Source of the DNA: Nematostella vectensis
Taxonomy: Eukaryota; Cnidaria; Anthozoa; Actiniaria; Edwardsiidae
DNA length: 64,000 bases
NCBI RefSeq assembly: GCF_932526225.1
Contig: NC_064037.1
Span: 10,956,203-11,020,202, forward strand
Direction: 5' to 3'
The position numbers and the translations under genes were made by a program. This document shows, piece after piece, positions 1-11,800 of this stretch (position 1 is the first letter of the stretch; each line of letters starts with the position of its first letter). Below the pieces are notes generated by a model. That model was not told the origin of the DNA, ran no database searches, and saw only the letters and a list, made by a program, of their open reading frames with translations.

Positions 1-7
1 ATTTCAC

Positions 8-1630
8 ATGTTCCTTTATGGAACCCATTTTGAAATACTAACTGATCACAAACCCTTAATTTCAGTCCTAGGTCCAAAGTCTAAACCCCCGTCTGCTAGG
101 ATTGAACGCTGGCTGTTGTACCTTCAGCAATTCAGCTATGTGGTCAGGCACATTTCCGGAAAGGAAAATTCAGCCGACGCCCTGAGTCGTTTACCAGTTG
201 GTCCAGTACAGACAGCTGATTCTAAAGCAACCAGCGAGTATGTGTTTAGCACTGCAAAGGCCGCAGTACCTGTCGCCATGACCCCAAAGCATGTAGAGGT
301 TGTTTCAGAGAAGGACCCAACCCTTATTCTGGTACGCGAAGCAATTAGAAGTGGAGACTTCACCCGCCTCACAGGTACCTTGTACAAAGCAGTGTCAAAG
401 GAGTTGTGGATTGCCGGACAATTAGTGATGCGTGGAAACCGAATTGTGCTACCAGAATCCCCATGGAAGCAAGCAATTATTTTAGCTCATGAGGGACACC
501 AAGGAATGGTGCGCACAAAATCCCGCCTGCGAAGCAAACTATGGTGGCCGCAGATGGATGCACAGGCTGAACAGTTCATCAAGGCCTGCTACCCCTGCCA
601 GCTAGTTGGACCACGTGGCAAACCGGAACCTGTTCGATCAACAGAACTACCTGAAGAACCATGGGAGGACCTCGCCACAGATTTGACTGAGATACCTGGA
701 GGAAACCACTTGCTGGTAGTTGTGGATAACTACTCCAGATGGCCAGAGGTAGTACTCCTTAAGAAAACCGATGCGCCACACGTCATCACGGCATTGGAGG
801 GAATATTCAGGACACATGGCATACCATACACGGTTCGCAGCAACAACGGACCGCCCTTTGCCTCGAAAGAATTTGAGAATTTCTTAGAGTTCTTAGGCAT
901 AGAACATAAGAAAGGAATTCCATATTGGCCACAGAGCAACGGCGAAGTGGAACGATGTAACAGAACAATTCTTAAAGTGATTCGGATAGCAAACTTGCAA
1001 GGAAATGATTGGAAGAAAGCGCTTGATGATTTCCTTTTTCAGTATCGCACAACAAACCATGCCGCAACTGGATGCTCGCCAGCCGAACTCCTAATGGGAA
1101 GGCAGCTCCGAGACAAGCTACCTAGTGTAAAGATTCCGAAGGATAGAGCGACAGAGTCAGAGTGGCAACACAAACTTAGGGACAGAGACGCTCTATCAAA
1201 ACTCAGACAGAAAGAGTATGCTGATGCTAGAAGACATGCTGAGCCAAGTGGAATTGATGAAGGCGATGAAGTACTGCTGCGACAGACTCGCCGCGAGAAC
1301 AAACTCTCTCCAGTTTTTGAGCCTGAAGCTTACAAGGTTTTGCAGAAGACAGGTAATGCAGTTGTACTGGAGGATTCTGATGGAAATAGGAAGATGAGGA
1401 ATGTAGCACAAATGAAGAAGTTCATCAAACCACAGGAAGCAGTCGCCGCAGACATGCTGCCTACTCCACCTGAAATCGCGCAGGAACACCAAACCGCACC
1501 TGAAACCCAGAACCAGTCCACACTTGATTGTACAGCTGAAATGCCAGCGTCTCCTGGTTCTCTAGCCAATCAGCGACCTGCGCGCACTAGGCAACAACCT
1601 GTTCGTTTTAAGGATTATGTGCTACAATAA
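8..1630 (+). CDS. Ty3/gypsy retrotransposon pol, C-terminal part (RNase H end plus integrase)
   Basis: A 540-codon open frame, cut by the left window edge. It begins inside the end of RNase H (TDHKPL near residue 12, then the GKENSADALSR motif near residue 52), typical of Ty3/gypsy. It then has the integrase zinc finger (HEGHQG near 160, paired with CYPCQ near 195), the integrase core (DLTEIPGG, VVVDNYSRWPEV, HGIPYTVRSNNG, QSNGEVERC) and a basic C-terminal region. In the core the usual second catalytic aspartate of the (S/T)DNG motif is Asn (RSNNG), so strand transfer is probably lost although the frame is open. The ORF ends just before a polypurine tract and a probable 3' LTR. Gag, protease and reverse transcriptase lie outside the window. 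Confidence 0.9.
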   Translation: MFLYGTHFEILTDHKPLISVLGPKSKPPSARIERWLLYLQQFSYVVRHISGKENSADALSRLPVGPVQTADSKATSEYVFSTAKAAVPVAMTPKHVEVVSEKDPTLILVREAIRSGDFTRLTGTLYKAVSKELWIAGQLVMRGNRIVLPESPWKQAIILAHEGHQGMVRTKSRLRSKLWWPQMDAQAEQFIKACYPCQLVGPRGKPEPVRSTELPEEPWEDLATDLTEIPGGNHLLVVVDNYSRWPEVVLLKKTDAPHVITALEGIFRTHGIPYTVRSNNGPPFASKEFENFLEFLGIEHKKGIPYWPQSNGEVERCNRTILKVIRIANLQGNDWKKALDDFLFQYRTTNHAATGCSPAELLMGRQLRDKLPSVKIPKDRATESEWQHKLRDRDALSKLRQKEYADARRHAEPSGIDEGDEVLLRQTRRENKLSPVFEPEAYKVLQKTGNAVVLEDSDGNRKMRNVAQMKKFIKPQEAVAADMLPTPPEIAQEHQTAPETQNQSTLDCTAEMPASPGSLANQRPARTRQQPVRFKDYVLQ

Positions 1631-1733
1631 GTTTTGTTAGTTTTATTTTTCTTTTCAGTTTTACATACATGCGTAGGACCCCTACTATAGCTGTTATAGT
1701 TATTTAGCTCCTAGTATGGACTTTAATGCTAAG

Positions 1734-1895
1734 TAAGGGGGGGATGTAGTGTCCGCCGCATTGCATTATGGATTGTTAAGGTGCGCAATGCACCATGGTA
1801 GAACACATGTCAGAGATCCGCCATCTTGTATTAAATGTGGAAGACCACGAGTCTGTTTCTTTTTGCTTTGTTCCTTGCCGAACACCACAACATCA
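1734..1895 (+). repeat. Polypurine tract and probable 3' LTR start of the upstream gypsy element
   Basis: A purine run ending in about seven Gs (1734-1743) is followed by TGTAGTGTCC at 1745, the expected PPT-LTR junction about 100 bases after the pol stop codon. The LTR should end in CA, but the 5' LTR is outside the window, so the right end (about 1895) is a guess. Confidence 0.5.
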
Positions 1896-2144
1896 GTTGC
1901 ATAAAAATAGTCAACAGGGAGAAGAAAAAGGAAGAAATTATGACTAAATATGTTTGATAAGAAAATATAACAATAATAATGTGATAATATATATGTATCA
2001 GTACTTTCCTAAAATTTCACCTTTCATATAATATTTAGGTTGATAGAAAAATGTTTTCTTTACAGATTTATTATTTTAAAAGCACAAGTTTTTAGTTTTA
2101 TATAATATAAGTATCTTGTTCTAGAAAGAAATATTGAGTGTGTA

Positions 2145-2284
2145 TGTAGTATTGGGCTACCTGTAGTAGCAGAGGGACTAGGGGGACTGGGGGCGAAGTA
2201 AGATGGAGGCCTCCTAGAGCGATCGGACTACGATTGTATGGTAGCACCTTAGAGTATCTTAGACACAATAAACGCCTTACTACA
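2145..2284 (+). repeat. 5' LTR of the deleted gypsy element
   Basis: 140 bp, TGTAGT..CTACA, followed directly by the PBS at 2285-2302. It contains ACAATAAA near its 3' end, a likely poly(A) signal. It matches 3953-4092 except at three bases. Confidence 0.93.
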
Positions 2285-2302
2285 TGGTGTCAGAAGTGGG
2301 AT

Positions 2303-3832
2303 CCGAACCCACGCCTCCATTCGGATTTTGATACTCGGCACGTTCCAGGCAAGGAACTTTATACCGCAGATGCACTATCTAGGTGCCCACTAAACGAAAA
2401 GAGGTCTGAGACGTCGTGCCAGTCTGACCACCTGTACGCTGAAGCAGACTGTTATGTGAATACCATACTGCTACACCTACCAGCATCCGACAAGAGACTA
2501 GAGGAAATACGGTCAGAGCTGAAGAGAGACGACGCATTGAAAGTCGTGATGCATTACGTACAGAATGGGTGGCCAGAAACCAAACAGAAGCTCTATGGGC
2601 CCGTGAAGAAATACTGGAGTGAAAGAGGAAGCTTATCCACCCACGAAGGCCTATTGATGAGGGGACGAAGACTTGTATATCCGTCGAGTCTCAGGCCAGA
2701 TATCTTACGGTACCTACATGATGGTCACCAAGGCATATCCAAGACACGGGACAATGCAGCATCGTCCGTTTGGTGGCCCGGAATCTCCAAACAAATTGAA
2801 GAGATGGTTCGCAATTGTGCCACCTGCGAAAAATATCGGAAGGAACGTATAGAACCGATGAAGGGAACAGATTTCCCAGAGCGACCGTGGTCCAAACTCG
2901 GAGCAGACTTCTTCCAACATGAAGGCCGACACTACCTGCACATAATCGACTACTATTCGCGCGATATCGAAATATACTTGGTGAGCAAGAATGTAACAGC
3001 CTGTGATACAGTAAACAAGATGAAGAATGCCTTTAGTCGACATGGAATCCCAGATATCTTAGTTACCGACAACGGACCACAGTTCGCTTCTGCAGAGTTC
3101 AACAAGTTTGCGGCAACATGGGGATTCGATCACATAACTTCATCACCTCGGTACGCCCAGTCAAATGGCGAATCGGAACGAGCTGTCAAGACAATAAAGA
3201 ACTTTCTGAAGAAGTGTGATGACGAGTACCTCGCTCTTCTAAGCTACAGAAACACACCGCTTCACAACGGATATTTTCCCTCACAGCTAAGTATGGGTCG
3301 CAAACTAAAAAGGAGAGTACCGTGCCACCCTGACGAGTTGAAACCTCAACTCCCAGACAATGATGTAGTGAGAAAGAGAGAAAAAGAGTACAGAAGACAA
3401 ATGCGGGAAGACTATGACCGCAGACACAGTGTTGCAGAGGGGGAGGAGTTAGCAGAAGGTGATCGAGTATGGATACCAGACCTAAAAACGGAGGGGACAA
3501 TAATCAGGCCACACGAAACCCCACGATCGGTTGTAATACAAACACCAAAGGGATTGCGGATACGTAACCGTCGACAGGTAAGAAAAGCCTTAGGAAGCCC
3601 TCAGCCAACATACGCTGCTACACAGTACAGGGCCCCTATACTCCCCGAGAGATACACGACTCCGGAAGCAATACAAAGCCAGTCAAGCCCTCTCCCGGTA
3701 CAACAACCATCAGTCTCCGACAAAGGAGATGGGAATCGAGTACCACAGCCGTGTCCTACGCCAGAGCAGCCAACCCTGAGGCGATCAGAGAGAGTGCGCC
3801 GCAGACCTTGCAGATACATTGAAGAATATTGA
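2303..3832 (+). CDS. gypsy pol remnant: RNase H tail plus complete integrase
   Basis: An open frame to the stop at 3832 that runs without interruption from inside the 5' LTR; the first in-frame ATG is at 2549. In order: RNase H tail (HVPGKELYTADALSR), zinc finger (HDGHQG with CATC), catalytic core (GADFFQ, IIDYYSRDIEI, HGIPDILVTDNGPQF, QSNGESERA), then a short basic C-terminal domain and a tail rich in Pro, Gln and Arg. All three expected acidic positions of the DDE core are present, unlike in the neighbouring element. Whether any protein is made is unknown, since normal pol expression by gag-pol fusion is impossible here. Confidence 0.88.
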   Translation, partial: PNPRLHSDFDTRHVPGKELYTADALSRCPLNEKRSETSCQSDHLYAEADCYVNTILLHLPASDKRLEEIRSELKRDDALKVVMHYVQNGWPETKQKLYGPVKKYWSERGSLSTHEGLLMRGRRLVYPSSLRPDILRYLHDGHQGISKTRDNAASSVWWPGISKQIEEMVRNCATCEKYRKERIEPMKGTDFPERPWSKLGADFFQHEGRHYLHIIDYYSRDIEIYLVSKNVTACDTVNKMKNAFSRHGIPDILVTDNGPQFASAEFNKFAATWGFDHITSSPRYAQSNGESERAVKTIKNFLKKCDDEYLALLSYRNTPLHNGYFPSQLSMGRKLKRRVPCHPDELKPQLPDNDVVRKREKEYRRQMREDYDRRHSVAEGEELAEGDRVWIPDLKTEGTIIRPHETPRSVVIQTPKGLRIRNRRQVRKALGSPQPTYAATQYRAPILPERYTTPEAIQSQSSPLPVQQPSVSDKGDGNRVPQPCPTPEQPTLRRSERVRRRPCRYIEEY

Positions 3833-3952
3833 CTGACAATGACTGCTGTTAGTTACCGTTAGAACAATGTTAGAATATTTACTTGTATAGGTCAATTTAG
3901 AAGTAGACCATAAGTACACGTTTGTATGTTAGGTTACTGTTAAAAGGGGAGA

Positions 3953-4092
3953 TGTAGTATTGGGCTACCTGTAGTAGCAGAGGGACTAGGGGGACTGGGG
4001 GCAAAGTAAGATGGCGGCCTCCTAGAGCGATCGGACTACGATTGTATGGTAGCACCTTAGAGTATCTTAGACACAATAAACGTCTTACTACA
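3953..4092 (+). repeat. 3' LTR of the deleted gypsy element
   Basis: 140 bp, preceded by the polypurine tract at about 3942-3952 and followed by the GTGTA target duplication. Confidence 0.93.
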
Positions 4093-4145
4093 GTGTACTG
4101 CTGAATCACATAGTAATGCCCTAGTCATTTGAGCCCCCTCCCTTA

Positions 4146-4245
4146 TACAATACAATACAATACAATACAATACAATACAATACAATACAATACAATACAA
4201 TACAATACAATACAATACAATACAATACAATACAATACAATACAA
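4146..4245. repeat. (TACAA)n microsatellite
   Basis: About 20 near-perfect copies of the pentanucleotide TACAA. It lies about 50 bp after the gypsy insertion. Confidence 0.97.
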
Positions 4246-5882
4246 TAATCTTAATATACCGAGGGTAACATATTAACCGAATTACAGTTTTCTAACATAT
4301 GGCCATCCCTAATATATCTATATTAATATCATAAAATACAATAATAACTCAATCATAGTAGGGGTTTACGGAATTACAAAGGAGAATAATTAAACTATAC
4401 AAGTATGTCATCACTACTACATTTAGGTAAACTAATAACGAACTACAAACAGGAAAACGACAGCAGTAGAAACTACAACAAACAGACAAAAATTAACATG
4501 CAGTAACATTGACTGTTATTACACATAGACTGATGTGAGTATACTACCTACAGTTATGGTCCCGGGCTGGTATTGACTGTTTTTTTATTCTTGAATTAGA
4601 AACTGGCTTTTATTACAGTTCTTTAAGATTAAAGTCTAATCCCCCACCCTTTCATGGGACCATGGGGGTACCAAATGACTAGTTAATAAGAACTCCCTAT
4701 TGTTATCTTCAAGACATGGTTTTCAATTATTATGACTTCCGGTCGTTTTTAGCATTCATCTTGGCCCTCAGGTAGTTCCTGGTTGATGAAAGAGTGAAAA
4801 CAATTATTTATTATTTCTTTCAAAACAATCTTTTCAACAAGCCATTTATAATCTTACTAATTTCCACAGCTACTTAAATAAAAAATGAACACATGAGATG
4901 CAAGATGCAGACAAAAAATAACAATACAAATAGACAATAGGTTTTGCATTTTGGGTTTTTTATCCTCGGTAAGGAAAAATTCTTTTGTAAGTTGAAAAGG
5001 TTGCTGTCTCTTCGTAGGAACTAAGAGCACAGGATATAAGATAATATAAGACAAGAACGGTCTTCTTCAGCAGTATGACAAATGTAGGACGATTATTGGT
5101 TAGATTTATGAAATCTCACAACCATCAAGAAAAAGCTTAGATATTATATAGAACGAAAAATGTCAAAAGGAGGTGTTATGTTTATGATAACGCATTCTCA
5201 AAGCATGACGACAACAAAAAAGCTCAATAACTGTCATACTCTCAATATAAAATCGTCGTCCGAAACTCACCTTCGCAGTGTTAAACCTTTGTCGCTTGTG
5301 GTTGTGTTCGCTTGTGTTGTTGTCGATTGAAATCTCGTTGACACAACAAGTGAATAATTTTCTAGCTTAAAACAGACACCGACTCTCACAGCCCTTTCAT
5401 CTTGTGATATAACGATATAAGTAGAACTACTATAGCTGCCTTTATCCTTTTTCAACCACCAAATTTTATGCAAACAAAAACAGACACTATGGTTTCTGCA
5501 TACCCGACAAAAACATTTTTCCTTCCTCCGTGCTTGCATTTCGTCGGAGCATAATGGAAGTTTTTTCTCCAAAATATTCCTTTGACAATCAGGACGTCTT
5601 AGAATATTCATACACAGTCACTTTTTCTTCTCTTCATCTCTCAAAAGCAGTTTTCTCCTCTGTCTGATATATATATATATATCTTATCTGATAACTTTTT
5701 CCGTGGCCGAGTGGGGCCTGGGAGTCGCGCGGCCGACTGGCGAGTGACACCACAGGGTACCCGCGCGATGACCACAAAAACTAAGTCGCATAGCTATACT
5801 ATATTTCTATACCTATGGAGCTCCGCTCCTACGGCCGCGCTGGCTCCGCTATTAATAGTATTCCATGATCATCATTGCTGAC
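4246..5882. other. Non-coding stretch at the left of the last visible DNA2 exon
   Basis: AT-rich sequence without a recognisable exon on either strand. It holds a (TA)n run near 5669 and a GC-rich block at 5700-5770 unlike its surroundings. I looked here for the remaining DNA2 exons (helicase motifs V and VI) and did not see them, so this is either DNA2 intron or sequence that replaced the gene's end. Confidence 0.5.
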
Positions 5883-8800
5883 CTGATGAGCTTCAGTTGA
5901 TGTCTGTAAGGAGAAATGATCCCAATCGACCCAGGCTCTACTCCACCGCGTCTCAGTGCGCATGTCAGTTGCTGCACAAGAATGGCTTCTCGCTCATTAG
6001 ACACCAGGCTCCCGGAATGTGTTTCTAACGCGGGTACTTTGTCCGTGTTCAGAAACACCACGGGGTAACAGGGATCCAGTGCTTGAATTAACCAGTTGTC
6101 TAAAGAAACCATACATCATCATCTTTATAGTGAAACAACCATGGACGACATTCCACAGCAATTCGAAGAGATAGTACAAAACTTTCTAAATCGACTGAAA
6201 ATACTTCAGGACAGTGGCAAGCCAACTTACACAATAAAAGGATCTGTCACGCGTATGCTTTCTCTATTGCAACTTGTCTAAAATAGTGGTGCGCCGGTTT
6301 GTTTTACATGTGACATCTCCTTTGCATTTTTTTTTATCTTCTCAAAGTCGCAGGAAAAAAAGAATGCACTCTCTTTAAAAGAATGCAATCTCTTTAAAAC
6401 CTTCACGTCAACATTGCCGTGCGACTTGCAATTATTTGTTTTTGCACGACAAGTTACCAATACATTTCGTCCTCACATACCATCAGCTTGAGAAGCATGC
6501 GTGCGCAGCCAGACACACAGCTCATCCCAGTGCGGGATGTCGAGCAGGGCGTTGGCCACTTGAGGGGTGCCACACTTGAGTCGGTCGCCATAGATCAGGG
6601 TGTTGGAAAGGGTCATGATATCCTTGTGCATGCGGTATTGGTGTTCTAGGCTCACTACGGCCTGAGGGTGGCGCTCTGATAGGCGCTTAAACAAGCTGAC
6701 ATCCATACCTCCCTCCCTGGAGAGACAACATTCACATTAAAAACTTGTTTCCAGGGTTCTCCGGAAACAAACAAACATGTGGCTGACGGGTTCTAGAATC
6801 GATGAGAATATCGTTGTAATGTGAGAATGTTTCAGTTTCAGTTTCAGTTTCAGTTTATTGTTTTGTCACTTAATACATTTTTTAAATAAAGATAATTATA
6901 ATAATTTACATAGTGTGACAAGGAGGACCGTAAGAAACCGCAAGGCTTATACGAGACGGACCTCCTAAATCTTAACAGAAAATACATATTTGATAGTTCG
7001 GACAGTCAGATTAATCATATAAATATTTGGTAGGAGAGCTTTCATATTTGTTTTTCATACTTATATAAAAAACACACACACACACAAACACAAATCGAGA
7101 AAGAAAAAAAATTAAGAGTTAATAAGAGAAGTCTTTAACTTATTACAAAAAGAGTTAAGCGTTTTGGCAGACTGAATATCAGAAGCAGGAATTGAAATAT
7201 TTAGGTCCCTGATGTCTTAACGCAAACTTATGTATATTTGTTCTAAACTTTGAAATATGCGAGCTGAATAAAATGCAGATTTAAACCATTCCATTGGTGG
7301 TTTTCTTGGACAAATTATACAGACAAATTTATTAAAGACGTCCAAAAAAGAATGGGAACTGGGTGGAGCAGTTCATATCTAGACTGACAGTGTTTGATGT
7401 GAGTGTGATCTGGTAACTACCTGGCTTGTAGGCTCTGGACAAGTGGGGGTAACTGGTAATGGTCTCCTACCAGCACGAAGACCCTCGCGTGACGGAGCGG
7501 GCCGAGACAGACCGGTTGCGTGATCTGAGACGCTTCGTCCACGATGCAGTAATCGAACGAGCGCTGCGTGAATAGCGCGTGGTTAACCCCAAGACACGTG
7601 GTCGCCACCACAGACTGAAAGTGAACAGGATACGACTGAGACGACACAAAAAGCGATCGAAGTTGAGGAAAAGACTGGGGCTACATCACGATTTTCATTC
7701 GGCCACGTTTTACTCAAACAATCGAAAAACATGAAAAGGGCAGGGTTAAGACTATGGACTGAAAAAACAATTAAAGCCCCAGCTGACTAAGGCCCTGCCC
7801 TGCCGTGCCGAACCAAAATGTTTGGATTTGGCACATGAATAGTTTGACGTCTGAATCAATTAAGTTCGGCACGGCAGAATTGAGTTCGGCACTAAGCGCT
7901 GTTGCACCAGTCGTACTGCACGGCAAAAGTAGACACCATTACTCACGTCGAATTTTCGATGTGCCGAATCATATACCATATTCATTTTGTGCAACTCTGA
8001 AACTTTGTATCAAGTCATCGTTTACTACTCGCAACCTATTTAGCGCGACTCATTTGAGTGCGGCGTCTGAACCAACGTTGAACCCAATGTATTTGTGTCG
8101 ATACAAATATACAATTAGATTCGGCACGGCAGGAGCGCAACGTATGACTAGGGCCCAAGGACACAATGTTGAAGGAGCATTTCTTGCGGGTGCATGTTTC
8201 CGCTCTATCACTTGTCCCTCTCCCAATGCGCGCGGTCTCGGCACTCTTCCTTTCCCCTAGTCCCTTGCACTCGTTATGCAGGCTATATCATTCCAGGTAT
8301 GAGAACTCCTTACCTTCGAGTCGTAGAATGCTTTGAGCCCGTTATGCAGGCTATATCATTGCAAGTATTAGAACTCCTTACCTTCGAGTCGTAGAATGCT
8401 CTAAGCTCGTTTACCGTCTTGACATGTGAGCCTGCCACGCCCACTGTGTAAGGCTGGATCTCAGGTAAAACCTTGTGAGCTTGGCCAAGCCGAAGGAAGT
8501 CCACACCCGCCTATGAGCAGAGGAAGAAGTATTATAAAAAAGCATTGTAATAGAGTGGCAGTTATTTTATGATTCTGGCTCAAGGGAGAATAACTAGAGC
8601 GAGTCTAGGTGTGTAACCTTGTGCATCTTGCAACCATGAGATAAAAATTGGAGAAAGATACACCCCCGTATTCTCTGTTCCCGGCGACACACATCCTTTG
8701 ATTAACAAGCAACGTTTGTTTTTTTGTTTTTGTTTTGTTTTTACATTAAACGTTCACCCATAGTAAGCCACACCTTTGTTTTTTAAAGATCGGCAAAAAA

Positions 8801-11800
8801 CTGTATAAATAAACATTGAAAAACCGTTTGAATATAGACACTGAGGACGCATACATTGCGAGCCCCGGTTTCATGCTCCACTAAACTAACCTCTTTAAGC
8901 TTGAGTAGTATGTTGTCCACGGCGGTATGCGTATAGCTGGTGAGCAGCACACTTTTGCCACTCGCGATCAGCACTTTAACCAGGCAAGCGATCGTGGTCG
9001 TCTTCCCAGTCCCGGGCATGCCGAGGATAAGGGCGTAGTCCTCGGCGGTCAGTGCTTTGCACACGGCGCGCTTTTGGCCAGCGTTCAACTCCTGAATGAT
9101 GGTGTGCACTGTCGTGTCCTGGTATGATGAACATGTTTCTTGTGACCTATGAATAGAGCCACAAAAAAGTGAAATACAGTGTACCTCTAGTGGCCATTAT
9201 AAGGGGAATATAGTGGTACCTCTAGCGGCCATTAATACATCTGGACAATGGTAGCCGCGGCCGCTTTATGGAGGCTTAAAATACAGTATTTGAATGAAAA
9301 AAGTTTGGGACCGCTTTATAGAGGAACTATACTGAATTCGTTTTTGTAACATTTGGACCTGTAGTGTTCTCGAGACTTACGTCTCTGTATCCGTCAATAC
9401 GAAGCCAGCCGACGATTGACTGCTACCAGACGACTGGCTGCTGAAATTGATGAGCGCTTGCCGACTGCGTGAGAACACGGGAGGCTCAAAATCGATAACC
9501 ATCCGGCGAAGCCTCGCGTCCCTTTCCGAGTCCTTGTTGAAGAGTTTGGCGACGTTTGACCAAAGTGTTGTCAGCGAGCTGTAGCCTTCGTCTTTGTCGA
9601 GACGAAACACGAGCGAGCGTCCCTCATAGGGAGTACCTTTACAGCTGTAATGAAAAATAGATTAACAGGTGGTTGATGGTTAAGGTGCAGTTAAGAGAAA
9701 GGGCGGAGTGGGTGGGGGGGGGGGGGGATGTGACAGAGCTCGGAGAGATTAACATAGGCGAGAGTCCCTGGGTCCAGCAGCCAAATCCAGAGAGGGGAAA
9801 AAGTCTTATCATTTGGGATGAAAACGATAAAACTATTTATTTTGTTCAAAAATCTTAGTTTAGTCACGCAAAATATCGATATCCCAGCTAGACATCATAG
9901 TCGCCCTCTATAAAGAGCGAAAAGGAAAAACTATTGAGATCAGAACTAACCCGAGGGCCTGTTTCGGCTCAGCGGTGAACAAATAAGCGGAGCCAGTAAG
10001 CACCGGGATATTTTCTTATTTAAAAGACCATTCTGAGCATCACTGGCATAAAGCAAAGCGGAACAGTATCAAAAAACTTGAGGGTAACCCTATAAAAGGT
10101 GAACTATCGATGGTAATTTTTTTGGACCTCATCCGAGACGCGCAAGGTTTGTTTAAACTAATCTATTGAAGCATTACAATAAACGGGCTCAATCGTCCCC
10201 TCTATACTACATGTGCCATACCAGTGTGCGAGGTTTCTGTCAAGGGTGATTTCAACCGCCTCCTCTGTCACACTCCGCAAATATCCTACAAGAAAATCGA
10301 CGTTAGCGTGAAACGACGTAAGCGTACACGCAAGTATACAGCATATACGTGACATGACGTGACAAAAGGAAAACGTATAAAAATGTACAAAAAAAAAATA
10401 TAAAAATGAACATATCCTGAAACGAGAAAATGTACACAAATTCAAGTAATCAGGTATTGAAGAAAGCGTATGCGGAAAACTACTGTCATACAACAACATA
10501 TGGCATCATTTACCTGATGCTACGGCAATCAGGTTGCAATGCTCTTCGCTTACTACCAGTCTCTCCCCAACGGTGATCGGCACATCAACCAAAGAGACCT
10601 CGGACGGGTGATCAACTGACCGCTCGAACCGATGAATATATTTCCCATGATGCTCTGGTACAGTGGAGTCCAGCACCATACCGCTAAAGCACTGACCAAG
10701 TTTCTCTCGGTCCCAGGCATTTATCGTCCATATGCTGTGCTGGCTTGATCTCCCTGACTGTAGTATGACCTGGCCTTCAAGGCACACAAGCTTGAACCAA
10801 TCAGCGAAGAACTCGCAGTGTGTTGGGGACACGTGACTGGTCAGCTCATGGAAGAGGTCGCCCATGCCACTGGTCACGTGATCGCCACTTTCCAGCGACT
10901 TGTGGAAAACTGAGCAGTTCTGTGCTTGTGAGCAGCGTTTGCACGTGTGAGGGTCCTGCAGCATGGCTACATCAGAAAAAGAGCCGCATGTAAACCATAT
11001 ACATATTATAAATACAAATAACAAATAACAGATACGTACTGCTTCACGGATACGCACTGCACGTGCAGTTCTGTTTCAGTGAGTATTGCAGGGTGACTAG
11101 CTCGACATCCAGTATGTTTATTTTACCCGATTCAGTATTTTACACAAGCTTTTTTGGCGCTCCTTGTTTACACTCTCTTTGCATACTAGTTGTACACACG
11201 AGTAACATTGTACAAAAGAAGCGAAAGGCGATCTATGCAACAGTTAAGAGGTTCTCTGCCTCTCGGCTCAAAATAACAAAATCAATTTTGTAAACTCGAA
11301 TATCAAAGTAAGCTTATTGATTTGGACCATAAACAAATTTTAATAAATTCATGATTTCAAACCATCGCTTTTTTGACACATGCGTGCGATGGAGGCGAAA
11401 AAGCCATCACATAAAACTTTTATGCTTACGCCAAATAAGCCACCTATTTTTTTTAATGTTTTCCCACTAGAAGTGAATAAGTGAGCACATTCGATTTTCG
11501 TGAGAAACGTGGTGTAGATATGGGTCATGTAGAAGCTATCAGAAGATTTCACCACATTGGATTGAATTGCAATCAAGTTTGAGCTGAGCAAGACAGAAAC
11601 TTACATTTAAATGAATCTGTCTCGCAGTGTCACAAACGAGACTGAAATTCCCGCAATTGTGTCCCTTGAAGCACTATCAGTGAAAACCTAGTCTTAACTG
11701 GCGTGGCCCCTTGAAGCCCTATCAGTGAAAACCTAGTCTTAACTGGCGTGGCCCCTTGAAGCCCTATCAGTGTAAACCTAGTCTTAACTGGCGTGGCTCC

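Larger units (their letters stand above)
2145..4092 (+). mobile_element. Internally deleted Ty3/gypsy element with both LTRs and target duplication
   Basis: A complete insertion of 1,948 bp. Two 140-bp LTRs (2145-2284 and 3953-4092) start TGTAGT and end CTACA. They differ at three positions that I counted (about 2%), so the insertion is fairly young. The flanks are identical 5-bp duplications GTGTA (2140-2144 and 4093-4097). A primer-binding-type sequence TGGTGTCAGAAGTGGGAT follows the 5' LTR directly, and a polypurine tract AAAAGGGGAGA precedes the 3' LTR. Gag, protease, reverse transcriptase and most of RNase H are missing; the interior goes from the PBS straight into the last RNase H residues and integrase. 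Because LTRs, PBS and PPT are kept, it was probably mobilised in trans. Confidence 0.93.

Noticed and set aside
4057-4245. ORF of repeated YCIVL
   Set aside because: Translation of the (TACAA)n microsatellite.
5700-5775. tRNA or tRNA-derived SINE head (GTGGCCGAGTGG)
   Set aside because: Only the D-arm-like stretch fits; I could not form an acceptor stem or a T-arm.
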